Positions 15,469 through 23,758 of a stretch of 40,543 bases of DNA are shown piece by piece. Below the pieces are notes generated by a model. The model ran no database searches. It was not told the DNA's origin and saw only the letters and a program-made list of their open reading frames with translations. The DNA is taken from positions 1-40,543 of the forward strand of contig JACQWK010000364.1 in NCBI GenBank assembly GCA_016209525.1, written 5' to 3'. Position 1 is the stretch's first letter. The number at the start of each line of letters is the position of its first letter. Origin of the DNA: Verrucomicrobiota bacterium (GTDB taxonomy: Bacteria > Verrucomicrobiota > Verrucomicrobiia > Limisphaerales > SIBE01). Made by a program: the position numbers and the translations under genes.

Positions 15469-16584
15469 CTATGCGCATATCGGTTCGGGCTGGCCAATCG
15501 CGTCCAGCATGTATTGGGCAATCTTTTCGGCGGCGTCCGAGAACGCCCACGGTTCGAGCGACCTGCGCATCGCCTCGATCTGCGATGGATTTTCGATCAA
15601 ATCCACGATGAGTTCGGCCAACCGCTCGGGCGTTGCTTCCGGTTCATTCAGTTGGACAGCGGCGCCGGTTTCGAACAAAGCCCGCGCGTTGTGGAATTGG
15701 TGATTGTCCGCGGCCGAAGGGTAGGGAATCAGGATTGCAGGCAACCGCATCGCGGCGAATTCAGCCAGGGACGACGCCCCGGCGCGTCCCACAGCGAGGG
15801 TGGCTGCGCCGAGAGCAAGTTCCATCTCGGTCAGAAATGCTCTGACCATCGCGGGCCCCTGGTGCAACCGATACGCGGCCGCGACTTTCTCCGCGTCAAC
15901 GTTCCCGGCGAGATGGATGAATTGCAGTTGCGGCGCGCGAAGCCGCAAGGTCGGCAGCGCCCCGACTGCCAACTCATTGATGGCGTGCGCGCCTTGGCTT
16001 CCGCCCATGATCAGCAACACCGGCCGATTCGGATTCAATCCCAAGGCGATGCGGCAGGCGGCTGGATCGGCGGGTTGGAATTCGGACCGAACGGGCGTGC
16101 CCGTCACCTGGACCGCTGGCGTGGGCAGCCGTGGAGCCGCTTCGGGGAATCCCACGAAAACTTCGTCCGCGAAATAGGAGAGCCAACGGTTGGCTCGGCC
16201 TGGAATAGAATTGGCCTCATGGAGGAAAGTGGCGGCGCCACGCTTTCGCCCGGCCAAGATGGCCGGCGCGCTGGTGAATCCTCCCATCGCTAGCACAGCG
16301 TCCGGACGCTGGTGACGGAACTGCTCCGAGCAAAGCCGGTACGACCTCCAGAAGCCGCGGAGGAACGGCCGAACGGCCCCGCGTTGCAGCGCCACCGCAG
16401 GCAGGGTCTGGACTTCCATTCCATGGGCCGACTGGACGCCCTGTTGGTCCACCGCTTTCTGCGACACCAGCAGGGTCACGTGACATGATCTTTGTTGGAG
16501 CCTTTCAGCGACCGCCAATCCTGGGAACAGGTGTCCTCCCGTCCCCCCGCACGCGATGGCGACTGAAAGGATTGGCTCCTGCAT
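15469..16584 (-). CDS. murG: Undecaprenyldiphospho-muramoylpentapeptide beta-N-acetylglucosaminyltransferase
   Basis: MurG converts lipid I to lipid II by adding GlcNAc at the inner face of the membrane. The 371-residue chain shows the glycine-rich IACGGTGGHLFPGLAVAERL (9-28), LAMGGFTSAPAILAGRKRG, the acceptor-side LHEANSIPGRANRWL, VTGTPVR, LLIMGGSQGAHAINE and the UDP-GlcNAc-binding AVGRAGASSLAEFAA with IPYPSAADNHQFHNA. The ATG at 16584 is chosen because it starts 5 bases after the ftsW stop and directly precedes the conserved core; the frame is open further upstream only as a shadow of ftsW. Length is typical of the family. Confidence 0.96.
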   Translation of the reverse strand: MQEPILSVAIACGGTGGHLFPGLAVAERLQQRSCHVTLLVSQKAVDQQGVQSAHGMEVQTLPAVALQRGAVRPFLRGFWRSYRLCSEQFRHQRPDAVLAMGGFTSAPAILAGRKRGAATFLHEANSIPGRANRWLSYFADEVFVGFPEAAPRLPTPAVQVTGTPVRSEFQPADPAACRIALGLNPNRPVLLIMGGSQGAHAINELAVGALPTLRLRAPQLQFIHLAGNVDAEKVAAAYRLHQGPAMVRAFLTEMELALGAATLAVGRAGASSLAEFAAMRLPAILIPYPSAADNHQFHNARALFETGAAVQLNEPEATPERLAELIVDLIENPSQIEAMRRSLEPWAFSDAAEKIAQYMLDAIGQPEPICA

Positions 16585-16589
16585 GCGTA

Positions 16590-17732
16590 TCAAGAATTCT
16601 GGGGCGCCAGAACCTCGTTCGCCGAGAACTCCTCCGAACGCATCGCAACCGGATCGCGCAGATGGCGCGCGATGCTCAGGACGATCCCGACGCACGTCAG
16701 CATCAACAATAAATTGGAACCACCGTAACTGATGAAAGGCAGTGGCAGCCCTTTGTTCGGGAAGACGCCGGTCACCACTCCGATGTTGATCAAGGCTTGG
16801 AGACCGATCAGAAAGGTGATGCCTGATCCCAGGAACATTCCAAAGGTGTCTCTGGAATTCCAAGCGATATAAATTCCGCAAATCACCAAGATGATAAACA
16901 GGAGCACAGTGGCCAGCGTCGCGATCACTCCCAACTCTTCCCCGATCACCGAGAGAATGAAATCGGTGTGGTGTTCCGGGACGAAACCGAGTTTTTGGCG
17001 CCCGTTCCCCAATCCGAGGCCATTCCACCCGCCGGCCCCCAGGGCGATCTGCGCTTGCCAGGCTTGGAAACCTATCCCCTCCTTGTGCGCTTCCGGATTC
17101 AGCCAGCTCAGAATGCGGCCCAGCCGCAATGGATCATGCCACAAGGAGTAGGCCAGGCCGCCTGCGGCAGCAACCATCGGTGGGAGCAGGTAGCTCCAGC
17201 GAACGCCGGCAATGAGCAGGAGAACCCCGCTGACCGCCGACATCAAGATGGCGGTTCCCCGATCCGGTTCGATAAAGATCAGTCCGACGACCACGCTGAC
17301 CAAGAAGCCGGGGATAAGCAACCCGCGCTTGAAGGTCGTCATGACGTGCTGGTGCGTGTCCGCATAGTGGGCCAGAGCGACAATCAACGCGAGCTTGGCC
17401 GCTTCGGAAGGCTGGAAATTTCCGAAGCCCAAATCAAACCAACGCCACGCGCCCTTCTTTTCCACACCGATGCCAGGAATCAAGACCAAGCCAAGCATCA
17501 CGACGGCCAAACCAAACAGCGGCCAGGCCAGTTTCTTCAGCCACCGGTAATCCATCCAGGCAGCGATCGTGCAGGCCGCCAAGCCGATCCCGCACCACAC
17601 AAGCTGCATCAGCAGGAAACGAGCGCCGCCTTGGACTGCGCTCGGCCTCATGCCGGCGCTGTAGAGCATGACGAGCCCAATGGACAGGAGCGCGCCAACC
17701 GAGACCACAAACAATGTCGTAGCGGCTTTCAT
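16590..17732 (-). CDS. ftsW: SEDS peptidoglycan glycosyltransferase FtsW
   Basis: FtsW polymerises glycan strands at the septum together with FtsI. The 380-residue protein has about ten hydrophobic segments and SEDS landmarks: GFGNFQPSEAAKLALIVAL, FIEPDRGTAIL, the long extracellular loop with WLNPEAHKEGIGFQAWQAQ, GLGLGNGRQKLGFVPEHHTD followed by FILSVIGEELG, and GVFPNKGLPLPFISYGGSN near the C-terminus. Position between the LysM gene and murG is the usual dcw place. It begins 35 bases after the LysM gene stop and ends 5 bases before murG. RodA is excluded mainly by context. Confidence 0.94.
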   Translation of the reverse strand: MKAATTLFVVSVGALLSIGLVMLYSAGMRPSAVQGGARFLLMQLVWCGIGLAACTIAAWMDYRWLKKLAWPLFGLAVVMLGLVLIPGIGVEKKGAWRWFDLGFGNFQPSEAAKLALIVALAHYADTHQHVMTTFKRGLLIPGFLVSVVVGLIFIEPDRGTAILMSAVSGVLLLIAGVRWSYLLPPMVAAAGGLAYSLWHDPLRLGRILSWLNPEAHKEGIGFQAWQAQIALGAGGWNGLGLGNGRQKLGFVPEHHTDFILSVIGEELGVIATLATVLLFIILVICGIYIAWNSRDTFGMFLGSGITFLIGLQALINIGVVTGVFPNKGLPLPFISYGGSNLLLMLTCVGIVLSIARHLRDPVAMRSEEFSANEVLAPQNS

Positions 17733-17767
17733 CTAGGACACGCTCTCATCGGACGGCTGACCCGTTT

Positions 17768-18613
17768 TCACCGCGGGCTTAAGGGCAATCCCCCAGACGG
17801 CGAGGCCGTCAGAGTGTTCGTGCTCAAGGTTGTCCCCAGCGTCCCAGGAGCGGAGGCGCCCGTTGCCGCCGGTGAACTCGGCTTCTGCGCCGCGGGCAAC
17901 TTCAGCTTCTTCCCGATCAAAATCCGTGATGTTTTCATATTATTGGCCGTTTGGATGGCTTTGACAGTGGTTCCATGCTGTTGGGCGATCTTATGAAGCG
18001 TCTCACCCGCTTTGACGACATGGACATTGGAGGAGGTTTCGGAAGCTGCGGGTTCCGTGAAGCCGGGGCCCGTTGCCGTGGTCGAGGACGAAGGCGCGGT
18101 GGCTGGGATCAAGATTTTTTGCCGCACACGCAGCCGGTTGGGCTCAAGCCCAGGATTGGCCTTGTTGAGGGCGACGAGCGTCACGTGCTGGTCCTTGGCG
18201 ATCTTGGACAGCGTATCCCCCCGAACGATGGTGTATTCCTTGTTCTGGGGAGGCGTTTCGACCGCAGGCGGCAAAGTGGTCGTTGTGAAAGCCAGAGGAG
18301 CCGACGTCGCCGGCGTGGTATCGGTCGTGGCCGGCAAGTTCGTCGTTACCGACGGTGGCAGTTCGCGGATGCTGGTGTAATAATCGGAGTTGGTGTTGAG
18401 CCGGGCCACTTCATTATTCGTGGCCGTGGATGTGCCGGTAAGTTTGCCTGCAGTTTTGTCAGTCTGAGGCCGGCAACCCTGGATCAGCAGTCCGGTGAAG
18501 AAAACCGCATGAATCGCAATGATGGTAAAAACGGCGATGCGAACCGTGGATTTGCCACGGGACTGATGTTGCTGGAGCGAGCCTTGGGGCATGAGTGGGT
18601 TAGGCGTGTTCAT
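17768..18613 (-). CDS. Membrane-anchored protein with two LysM domains
   Basis: The 281-residue protein has a Gln/Ser-rich cytoplasmic start, one hydrophobic segment at about 25-46 (VRIAVFTIIAIHAVFFTGLL) ending in Ile-Gln-Gly-Cys, and a Thr/Pro-rich linker. Two LysM modules follow: residues 126-170 (YTIVRGDTLSKIAKDQH) and 196-240 (VHVVKAGETLHKIAQQHG). The tail is Ala/Ser/Pro/Thr-rich. LysM binds GlcNAc in peptidoglycan, so it probably sits in the periplasm at the septum or wall. Its ATG overlaps the murD stop by 14 bases and ftsW follows after 35, so it is embedded in the dcw operon. No catalytic domain is present. The Cys47 context is a weak lipobox, leaving lipoprotein status open. Confidence 0.88.
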   Translation of the reverse strand: MNTPNPLMPQGSLQQHQSRGKSTVRIAVFTIIAIHAVFFTGLLIQGCRPQTDKTAGKLTGTSTATNNEVARLNTNSDYYTSIRELPPSVTTNLPATTDTTPATSAPLAFTTTTLPPAVETPPQNKEYTIVRGDTLSKIAKDQHVTLVALNKANPGLEPNRLRVRQKILIPATAPSSSTTATGPGFTEPAASETSSNVHVVKAGETLHKIAQQHGTTVKAIQTANNMKTSRILIGKKLKLPAAQKPSSPAATGASAPGTLGTTLSTNTLTASPSGGLPLSPR

Positions 18614-20192
18614 GACATCTGAGCGCTGATGATCGTTCTGTGGATGAGGGTTTCAGTGAGATTGGTTGGCCAGAGAGTTTTCCCTCATGAAAACTTCGTG
18701 GCGAAAGTTTTGAGGCGGAGCTTTCGTTCGCCTCCGAGACACTGTTCGTGGGATTGAGAGGAGCACTTGGATTGCCACCGGTTCCAATCCCGTGGCTGGA
18801 CTGAGTGACGCGCTCGACAGCCTGTCGAAACACTTCACCTCTATGTGCATAGCTTTGAAACATATCGAAGCTCGAGCAGGCGGGTGAAAGTAAAACAACG
18901 TCGCCCGAAATCGCACACTCAAATGCTTTCGAAACTGCTTCTAACAACGAATCTACCGGCGTGCAAGGAGTAAACAGGCTCCAAGCCGCTCTGATCTTCT
19001 GTTGGGTCTCCCCGAGCAAGTACGCGTGCTTCACACGCTGGGCCAGCAGGGGTCCGATATCGTGATACTGCAACCCTTTGTCCTTCCCTCCGGCGATCAG
19101 GAGAATGTTCGGCTCGCCGGTGCGGGAGGCGGGCATCGCCAACAGGGCCTTCTGGAGCGCGTCGAGATTGGTCGCCTTCGAATCGTTGACGAAGCAAACC
19201 CCGTTCATTTGGGCCACCAGTTCGCAACGGTGCGGCGCCGGGGAGTAGGTCTTGAGGGCCTCTTTCATTTCCTCGAGCGGCAAGCGCAAGACCCGGCCAA
19301 CCGCCAGCGCGGCCATCAGGTTCTCGGCGTTATGCGGGCCGCGAAGCTGGCAATCTTCCATGTCCAGCAGCGGGCCCGCCCAGTCTTCCATCCGGCTGAT
19401 CAGCAAACCGCGATCAAGATAGAGGTCCGCCCGGCGGTTGTTCGCGCTGAACGTCACCACTTTGGAGGGAACCGTCGTCCCCAGCGACCGGAGGTGGGCG
19501 AGCGCTTCGCTTTGGACGATGGCCCAATCGAAAGGTTGCTGGTTCTCGAACAAGCGGGCCTTGGCGAGGGCGTAATCCGCCAGGGACGCATACCGATCCA
19601 GATGGTCCGGAGTGATGTTTAGCAACACGGCGACCGCGGGCCGAAAGAATCGGATCGTCTCCAACTGGAATGAGCTGACTTCCAGAGTCAAGAAATCCAG
19701 TTCGCGCGTCTGCTCGACGAGATCGCAGAGCGGGCGGCCGATATTGCCGGCCGCGATCGTCTTGCGATGACAGTGGCGGAGCAGGCGTTCGACCAGCTCC
19801 GTGGTGGTGGTTTTTCCGTTGGTGCCGGAGATTGCGACGTTCAAGCAAAAGGCTTGTTGATATCCGAGCTCCAGCTCGCCGATCACTGGAATGTTTCGCC
19901 GAGCCACCTCGCGCATCGCGTTCGATTGGGCGGGAACTCCGGGACTGACCACGGCCAAGTCGAACGCTCCGGAAGGTGCGCGATCCGCCCCCAGCAACAC
20001 GTCGGCTCCCAGTGCGCGCAGTTCCCCGCCCTCTTGACGCAAAGCGTCCGTCTCGCCGCTGTCAATGGCTGTGACCGATGCGCCTCGTCGGCGCAAGAGT
20101 CGGCAGGCCGCCCGCCCGCTCAACCCAAGGCCAATGACCAATACCCGCTTGTTCAAGAGGTCATCCATGTTTCGTGCGTTCTGGCGAAACAT
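18600..20192 (-). CDS. murD: UDP-N-acetylmuramoyl-L-alanine--D-glutamate ligase
   Basis: MurD adds D-Glu to UDP-MurNAc-L-Ala. Features are an N-terminal Rossmann fold VLVIGLGLSGRAAC (17-30), the ATP loop SGTNGKTTTTELVERLL (122-138), EVSSFQLETI, NITPDHLDRYASL, CFVNDSKATNLDAL and LIAGGKDKGLQY. The enzyme core ends near residue 463 (EVFRQAVERV), as in the family, but the frame continues for 67 more residues that are Ser/Pro-rich and unlike MurD, ending only after entering the LysM gene. This tail may be a lineage-specific extension or the result of a lost stop codon. The ATG at 20168 (MDDLL) is an alternative start nearer the conserved core; neither start has a clear ribosome site. Confidence 0.94.
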   Translation of the reverse strand: MFRQNARNMDDLLNKRVLVIGLGLSGRAACRLLRRRGASVTAIDSGETDALRQEGGELRALGADVLLGADRAPSGAFDLAVVSPGVPAQSNAMREVARRNIPVIGELELGYQQAFCLNVAISGTNGKTTTTELVERLLRHCHRKTIAAGNIGRPLCDLVEQTRELDFLTLEVSSFQLETIRFFRPAVAVLLNITPDHLDRYASLADYALAKARLFENQQPFDWAIVQSEALAHLRSLGTTVPSKVVTFSANNRRADLYLDRGLLISRMEDWAGPLLDMEDCQLRGPHNAENLMAALAVGRVLRLPLEEMKEALKTYSPAPHRCELVAQMNGVCFVNDSKATNLDALQKALLAMPASRTGEPNILLIAGGKDKGLQYHDIGPLLAQRVKHAYLLGETQQKIRAAWSLFTPCTPVDSLLEAVSKAFECAISGDVVLLSPACSSFDMFQSYAHRGEVFRQAVERVTQSSHGIGTGGNPSAPLNPTNSVSEANESSASKLSPRSFHEGKLSGQPISLKPSSTERSSALRCHEHA

Positions 20193-20234
20193 CAGATTTC
20201 ACGTCTGCTCGTAATGAGATCACGACTAGCAAGG

Positions 20235-20293
20235 CTACCCTCACCCGGCCTTCGGCCACCCCAGCCGATGGGGAGAGGGTTGGGGTGAGGGGC
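20235..20293. repeat. Dispersed repeat family C, short variant (copy 3)
   Basis: The gap between mraY and murD holds CTACCCTCACCCGGCCTTCG followed by a GGGGAGAGGG stretch and TTGGGGTGAGGGGC. The ends CCCTCACCC (20238-20246) and GGGTGAGGG (20283-20291) are complementary. GGCCTTCGGCC and CCCCAGCCGATGGGG form small internal stem-loops. It shares its ends and the GATGGGGAGAGGGT core with the copies at 3579 and 11752 but lacks their GTCCGCCGTAGGC segment. Confidence 0.75.
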
Positions 20294-20342
20294 GATGATT
20301 AAACTGTGTGTAGAATATGAGGCAGCGTTTCATGGGCACGTG

Positions 20343-21491
20343 CTATCGCAACTTTAAAGTACTGAGCGCAACCACGGCACAAAGCACACATAGTATATAG
20401 AAACGTGTGACGACTTGCGATTCGTACCATCCCTTTTTTTCAAAATGATGGTGGAGAGGCGCCATGAGAAAGATCCGCCGCCCCACGCCGTAGCGCCGCC
20501 GGGTGTACTTGAAATAGCCGGTTTGGCAGACCACCGACGCGGCTTCCGCGACGAAAACGCCGCCGGCGATCAGCAAAACGAACGGCTGATGGATCAGCAC
20601 GGCCAGGATTCCAAGCGCGCCGCCCAAGGCCAGCGACCCGGTGTCGCCCATGAACACTCGAGCGGGATGGCAATTAAACCAAAGAAAACCAAGCCCCGCT
20701 CCGAGCATGGCGCCGCAAAAAACGGTGAGTTCTCCAGCGCCCGCCACGTAGGGGACCTGCAAGTAGGAAGCGAACCTGAAGTTGCCGGCGATGTACGTCA
20801 GCACCAGAAGCACCACGGTGACGATGAGCGTGCAGCCGATCGCCAGGCCATCCAGGCCATCCGTCAAATTCACCGCGTTGGAGAATCCGACGATCATCAA
20901 CACGGTCACGATCAAGCCGATGGCTCCGGCGCCCGTCACCACGGGATACTTGTAGAACGGAACCATGAGATCGGTGATCAACCGACTGGTGGCAGGGAGC
21001 ATCCAGAGGTAAATCCCGATGAATACCGCCAGCAGCGTTTGCACACTCAATTTGATGCAGGATTTCGCGCCTCGGGAATTCTGCAACGCGATTTTGGCGT
21101 AGTCATCATAGAAACCCAACCCGGCCAGGACCACCAAAGAGAGCAGCGTGAGCAGCACCAGCTCATTCCAGCGCGCCCAGATCAGCGCGGACAGGTCCAT
21201 CGTGGTGACGATCAGCACCCCGCCCATCGTGGGCGTGCCTCGTTTGCTGAGCACCCGCGCCGCTATGCCGCCCGATTCTTCGGCTTTATCCGCATATTCC
21301 TGCCCGAACTTCAATTCTCTCAACCAGGCAATAACTTTCGGTGCGAGCAGCCAACTCAACCCCAGAGCCGTGACGGCCGCGCCCGCACTCCGAAAGGTGA
21401 TATAACGAAACACGCGCAAAAACGAAAAAGGGTCTGCCCACTCGGTGTCCGCCGCCAGCTCCTGAATGTATTGGCTCAAATAAAAAAGCAT
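20343..21491 (-). CDS. mraY: Phospho-N-acetylmuramoyl-pentapeptide transferase
   Basis: MraY makes lipid I by moving phospho-MurNAc-pentapeptide to undecaprenyl phosphate in the inner membrane. From the ATG at 21491 the protein has 382 residues and about ten membrane segments. Conserved loops are SKRGTPTMGGVLIV, LGFYDDYAKI (the Asp-Asp of the active site), GFSNAVNLTDGLDGLAIGC (Mg-binding), VFMGDTGSLALGGALG and the histidine motif MAPLHHHFEKKGW. The frame is open 35 codons further upstream, but that segment is hydrophilic and overlaps murF, while family members begin with MLxYL as here. It follows murF by 79 bases and precedes murD after a 150-base gap containing a repeat. Confidence 0.95.
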   Translation of the reverse strand: MLFYLSQYIQELAADTEWADPFSFLRVFRYITFRSAGAAVTALGLSWLLAPKVIAWLRELKFGQEYADKAEESGGIAARVLSKRGTPTMGGVLIVTTMDLSALIWARWNELVLLTLLSLVVLAGLGFYDDYAKIALQNSRGAKSCIKLSVQTLLAVFIGIYLWMLPATSRLITDLMVPFYKYPVVTGAGAIGLIVTVLMIVGFSNAVNLTDGLDGLAIGCTLIVTVVLLVLTYIAGNFRFASYLQVPYVAGAGELTVFCGAMLGAGLGFLWFNCHPARVFMGDTGSLALGGALGILAVLIHQPFVLLIAGGVFVAEAASVVCQTGYFKYTRRRYGVGRRIFLMAPLHHHFEKKGWYESQVVTRFYILCVLCAVVALSTLKLR

Positions 21492-21570
21492 GCTTTGGTG
21501 CCTGGATGGCCAGTAGTGAATCGCCGGGACATCGTCAACCGCCATTTCGGATCCTCGCGGATGGACAGCG

Positions 21571-23016
21571 CTAGGCACATGCTCCGCCCCCGGCATCAGA
21601 GGCCGCCGGCTTTCCGGCGGCGTGGGTGCGTAAAATCTCGGTGAGTCTTTCGAGTCGAGTCGCCCGAGAGGCCTTCAGCAGCACCACATCCCCCGGTCGA
21701 AGAAAGTCCCGGAGCGCCGCCGCGGCATCCTCGACGGTGGAAAAGGCACGGGTGGCCTCCAATCCGGCAGCCCGCGCAGAATCGGCCATGATGGCCGACA
21801 TCTTCCCAACGGCAAACAAATGACTGATGCCGAGCTCGGCGGCGTGACGCCCCACCTCGGCATGGGCTTCCGAACAGTGTCTGCCCAGTTCGGCCATATC
21901 TCCCAAAACCGCGACGCGCCGTCCCCGGCAGGGAAACTCGTGCAAGGTTTGCAGGGCGGCGCGCATGGAATCCGCATTCGCATTGTAGGTGTCGTCGAGA
22001 ATCTGAAGCCCCTCGATCTTCCAAAGCTGCAACCGCATTTTGGGCGGCGCGCACTCGGCCAATCCATGCTGGATTTCCGCGCGGCTCAGACCGAGTTCCC
22101 TTCCGACCGCGACCGCCAGCAACGCATTCCTGACTTGGTGTCTTCCCAGCAATCTCACCTCGTATTCGCCGTTCAAGTCCGAATCCGGCGCTTCGACATC
22201 AAACTTCACTCCCGATTCGGTGACTTTGACGTCGCGAACACGCCAATCATTAGTTTCATGAAAACCGACGCGCACAACTGTGGCCCGAGTTCTGGAGATG
22301 GCTCTGGACATGGCTAGGCAATCTCCATCCACGAAGAGTTTGCCATTTTCCGGGAGCAATTCCGCCAGAGACCCTTCTTCTTCGGCTACTCCCTCCAAGT
22401 CGCCGAAATACTCGAGGTGTTCGCGGGCGATGTTGGTGAGAATGCCATACCGGGGCTGAATCATCTTCACCAGAGGCGCCAGTTCGCCCGGATGATTGGT
22501 TCCGACTTCCACGACCGCAGCCTCGTGATTGCCGCGCAAATTCAGAAGCGTGAGAGGCACGCCGACGTCATTGTTGAAACTGGCCTCGCTCCGCAGCACC
22601 TTGAACCGCTCGCGCAGGACAGACGCCACCAACTCCTTCGTCGTCGTCTTGCCATTGGAGCCGCCGATCGCGATGAACGGGAAATCAAAGTCCTGGCGAT
22701 ACCGCGCCGCGAATCGGCCCAGCGCTCGACGCGTATCTTCGACCGCGATGATGGCGCATTCTTCGGTGCCTCGCGGCACCTTGGATCGGTGAACCATGGC
22801 GGCGCAGGCGCCCTTCCGGAAGACCTCGGGCAAGAAGTCGTGGCCGTCGAACTTCTCTCCCTCCAAGGCGACGAACAAATCGTTCACGTGGAGCTGTCGT
22901 GAATCCGTGGAAAGCCGGCGGATGAGGGTTTCCGGAGAACCGCTGAGCAGTTCGCCGTCGCACGCCTCCGCGATGAATCGCAAGCTGCGGGGTTCCATGT
23001 GCCAAATCATTCTCAT
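21571..23016 (-). CDS. murF: UDP-MurNAc-tripeptide--D-alanyl-D-alanine ligase
   Basis: MurF attaches D-Ala-D-Ala to complete the UDP-MurNAc-pentapeptide. The 481-residue chain has the N-terminal uridine-binding domain with STDSRQLHVNDLFVALEG, the ATP loop AIGGSNGKTTTKELVASVL near 116, EASFNNDVGVPLTLL, VEVGTNHPGELAPL, TNIAREHLEYFGDLEGVA, LLGRHQVRNALLAVAVG and DDTYNANADSMRAAL. It starts 4 bases after the SIMPL gene stop, so the ATG at 23016 is used; the second Met at 22998 is also possible. The C-terminus is Ala/Gly-rich. Length is slightly above the family average of about 450. Confidence 0.95.
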   Translation of the reverse strand: MRMIWHMEPRSLRFIAEACDGELLSGSPETLIRRLSTDSRQLHVNDLFVALEGEKFDGHDFLPEVFRKGACAAMVHRSKVPRGTEECAIIAVEDTRRALGRFAARYRQDFDFPFIAIGGSNGKTTTKELVASVLRERFKVLRSEASFNNDVGVPLTLLNLRGNHEAAVVEVGTNHPGELAPLVKMIQPRYGILTNIAREHLEYFGDLEGVAEEEGSLAELLPENGKLFVDGDCLAMSRAISRTRATVVRVGFHETNDWRVRDVKVTESGVKFDVEAPDSDLNGEYEVRLLGRHQVRNALLAVAVGRELGLSRAEIQHGLAECAPPKMRLQLWKIEGLQILDDTYNANADSMRAALQTLHEFPCRGRRVAVLGDMAELGRHCSEAHAEVGRHAAELGISHLFAVGKMSAIMADSARAAGLEATRAFSTVEDAAAALRDFLRPGDVVLLKASRATRLERLTEILRTHAAGKPAASDAGGGACA

Positions 23017-23020
23017 TGTG

Positions 23021-23758
23021 TTATCGCATCGCGAACGTTGCGGTGACGATGGCCGTCACCGTTTTTTCCAAGGATGACGTGTCGTTCAATCCTTCCCAAC
23101 TGGTGTGGGTCGAATGCAGGGGCGTGATCTGAAACACCCCCATCTTGGCGGCTCGCAGATGGTCCACATGGCGCCCGCCTTGAAGCGCGATTTGTTCCGC
23201 GCGAGAACGGGCGTCTTTAGTCGCCTCAGCCAGCAGCTCGGCCTTCACGTCCCCCGCCTTGGTGTAGATATATTCGAGCGCCATCGGGGTGAACAGGACT
23301 CCCTGTTCCACCAGCACCGTGGAATCGTGGTTGAGCCGGGTGAGGCCTTCGACGTCCGGCGACCGCGCTTCCACGGTCTGGCTGAGGCGGAAGCCGGTCA
23401 TCTTCTCGTGGTAACTTCCGTCTTCCGCTTTCTGCCTCGCGCGCAGCTCCTGGATGCTGATCGGGCTGGTCATGAGATTCGTCACGCCCCGCCCGGCCAG
23501 GAAATTGTGAACCTTGGCCAAATCCTCTTTCAACGCCTTCTGCGCCTGGAGGAGCGTTTGGCTCTCGACCGAGAACGAGCCCCGCCAGATCGCCAAATCC
23601 GAGCGCACGGGTTTTCGCACGGAGCCCGTGACGGTGATGTTCTGCGACTCCGAAATCCTGAGCCAGGCGTTGGTCACGAGCATCGTCGAGGCAATCAATC
23701 CCGCTGCCAAAGCGAGCCCCGCGACCAGCCCGACCAAATGGGGATGTGCGAGATTCAC
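23021..23758 (-). CDS. SIMPL (DUF541) domain protein, membrane-anchored
   Basis: The 245-residue product starts at a GTG that overlaps the murE stop (GTGA), so translation is coupled. Residues 6-28 form a hydrophobic anchor (LVGLVAGLALAAGLIASTML). The rest matches the SIMPL fold: ITVTGSVRKPVRSDLAIWRG, a segment on paired residue tracking (LLQAQKALKEDLAKVHNFLA), MTGFRLSQTVEARSPDVEGL, and near the end the helix AEQIALQGGRHVDHLRAAKMG followed by FQITP. SIMPL proteins are periplasmic and poorly understood; some bind membrane or stress partners. A place between murE and murF is not part of the standard dcw order. The frame also reads upstream inside murE, but that part is Arg-rich shadow sequence. 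Confidence 0.88.
   Translation of the reverse strand: MNLAHPHLVGLVAGLALAAGLIASTMLVTNAWLRISESQNITVTGSVRKPVRSDLAIWRGSFSVESQTLLQAQKALKEDLAKVHNFLAGRGVTNLMTSPISIQELRARQKAEDGSYHEKMTGFRLSQTVEARSPDVEGLTRLNHDSTVLVEQGVLFTPMALEYIYTKAGDVKAELLAEATKDARSRAEQIALQGGRHVDHLRAAKMGVFQITPLHSTHTSWEGLNDTSSLEKTVTAIVTATFAMR

Noticed and set aside
15469..17028. A 519-codon frame starting 444 bases upstream of murG
   Set aside because: The upstream part is a shadow of ftsW with Arg/Pro-rich sequence; the MurG core starts at the ATG at 16584.
20415..21644. 409-codon plus-strand frame opposite mraY
   Set aside because: It mirrors the mraY coding frame, is His/Arg/Gln-rich and has no domain.
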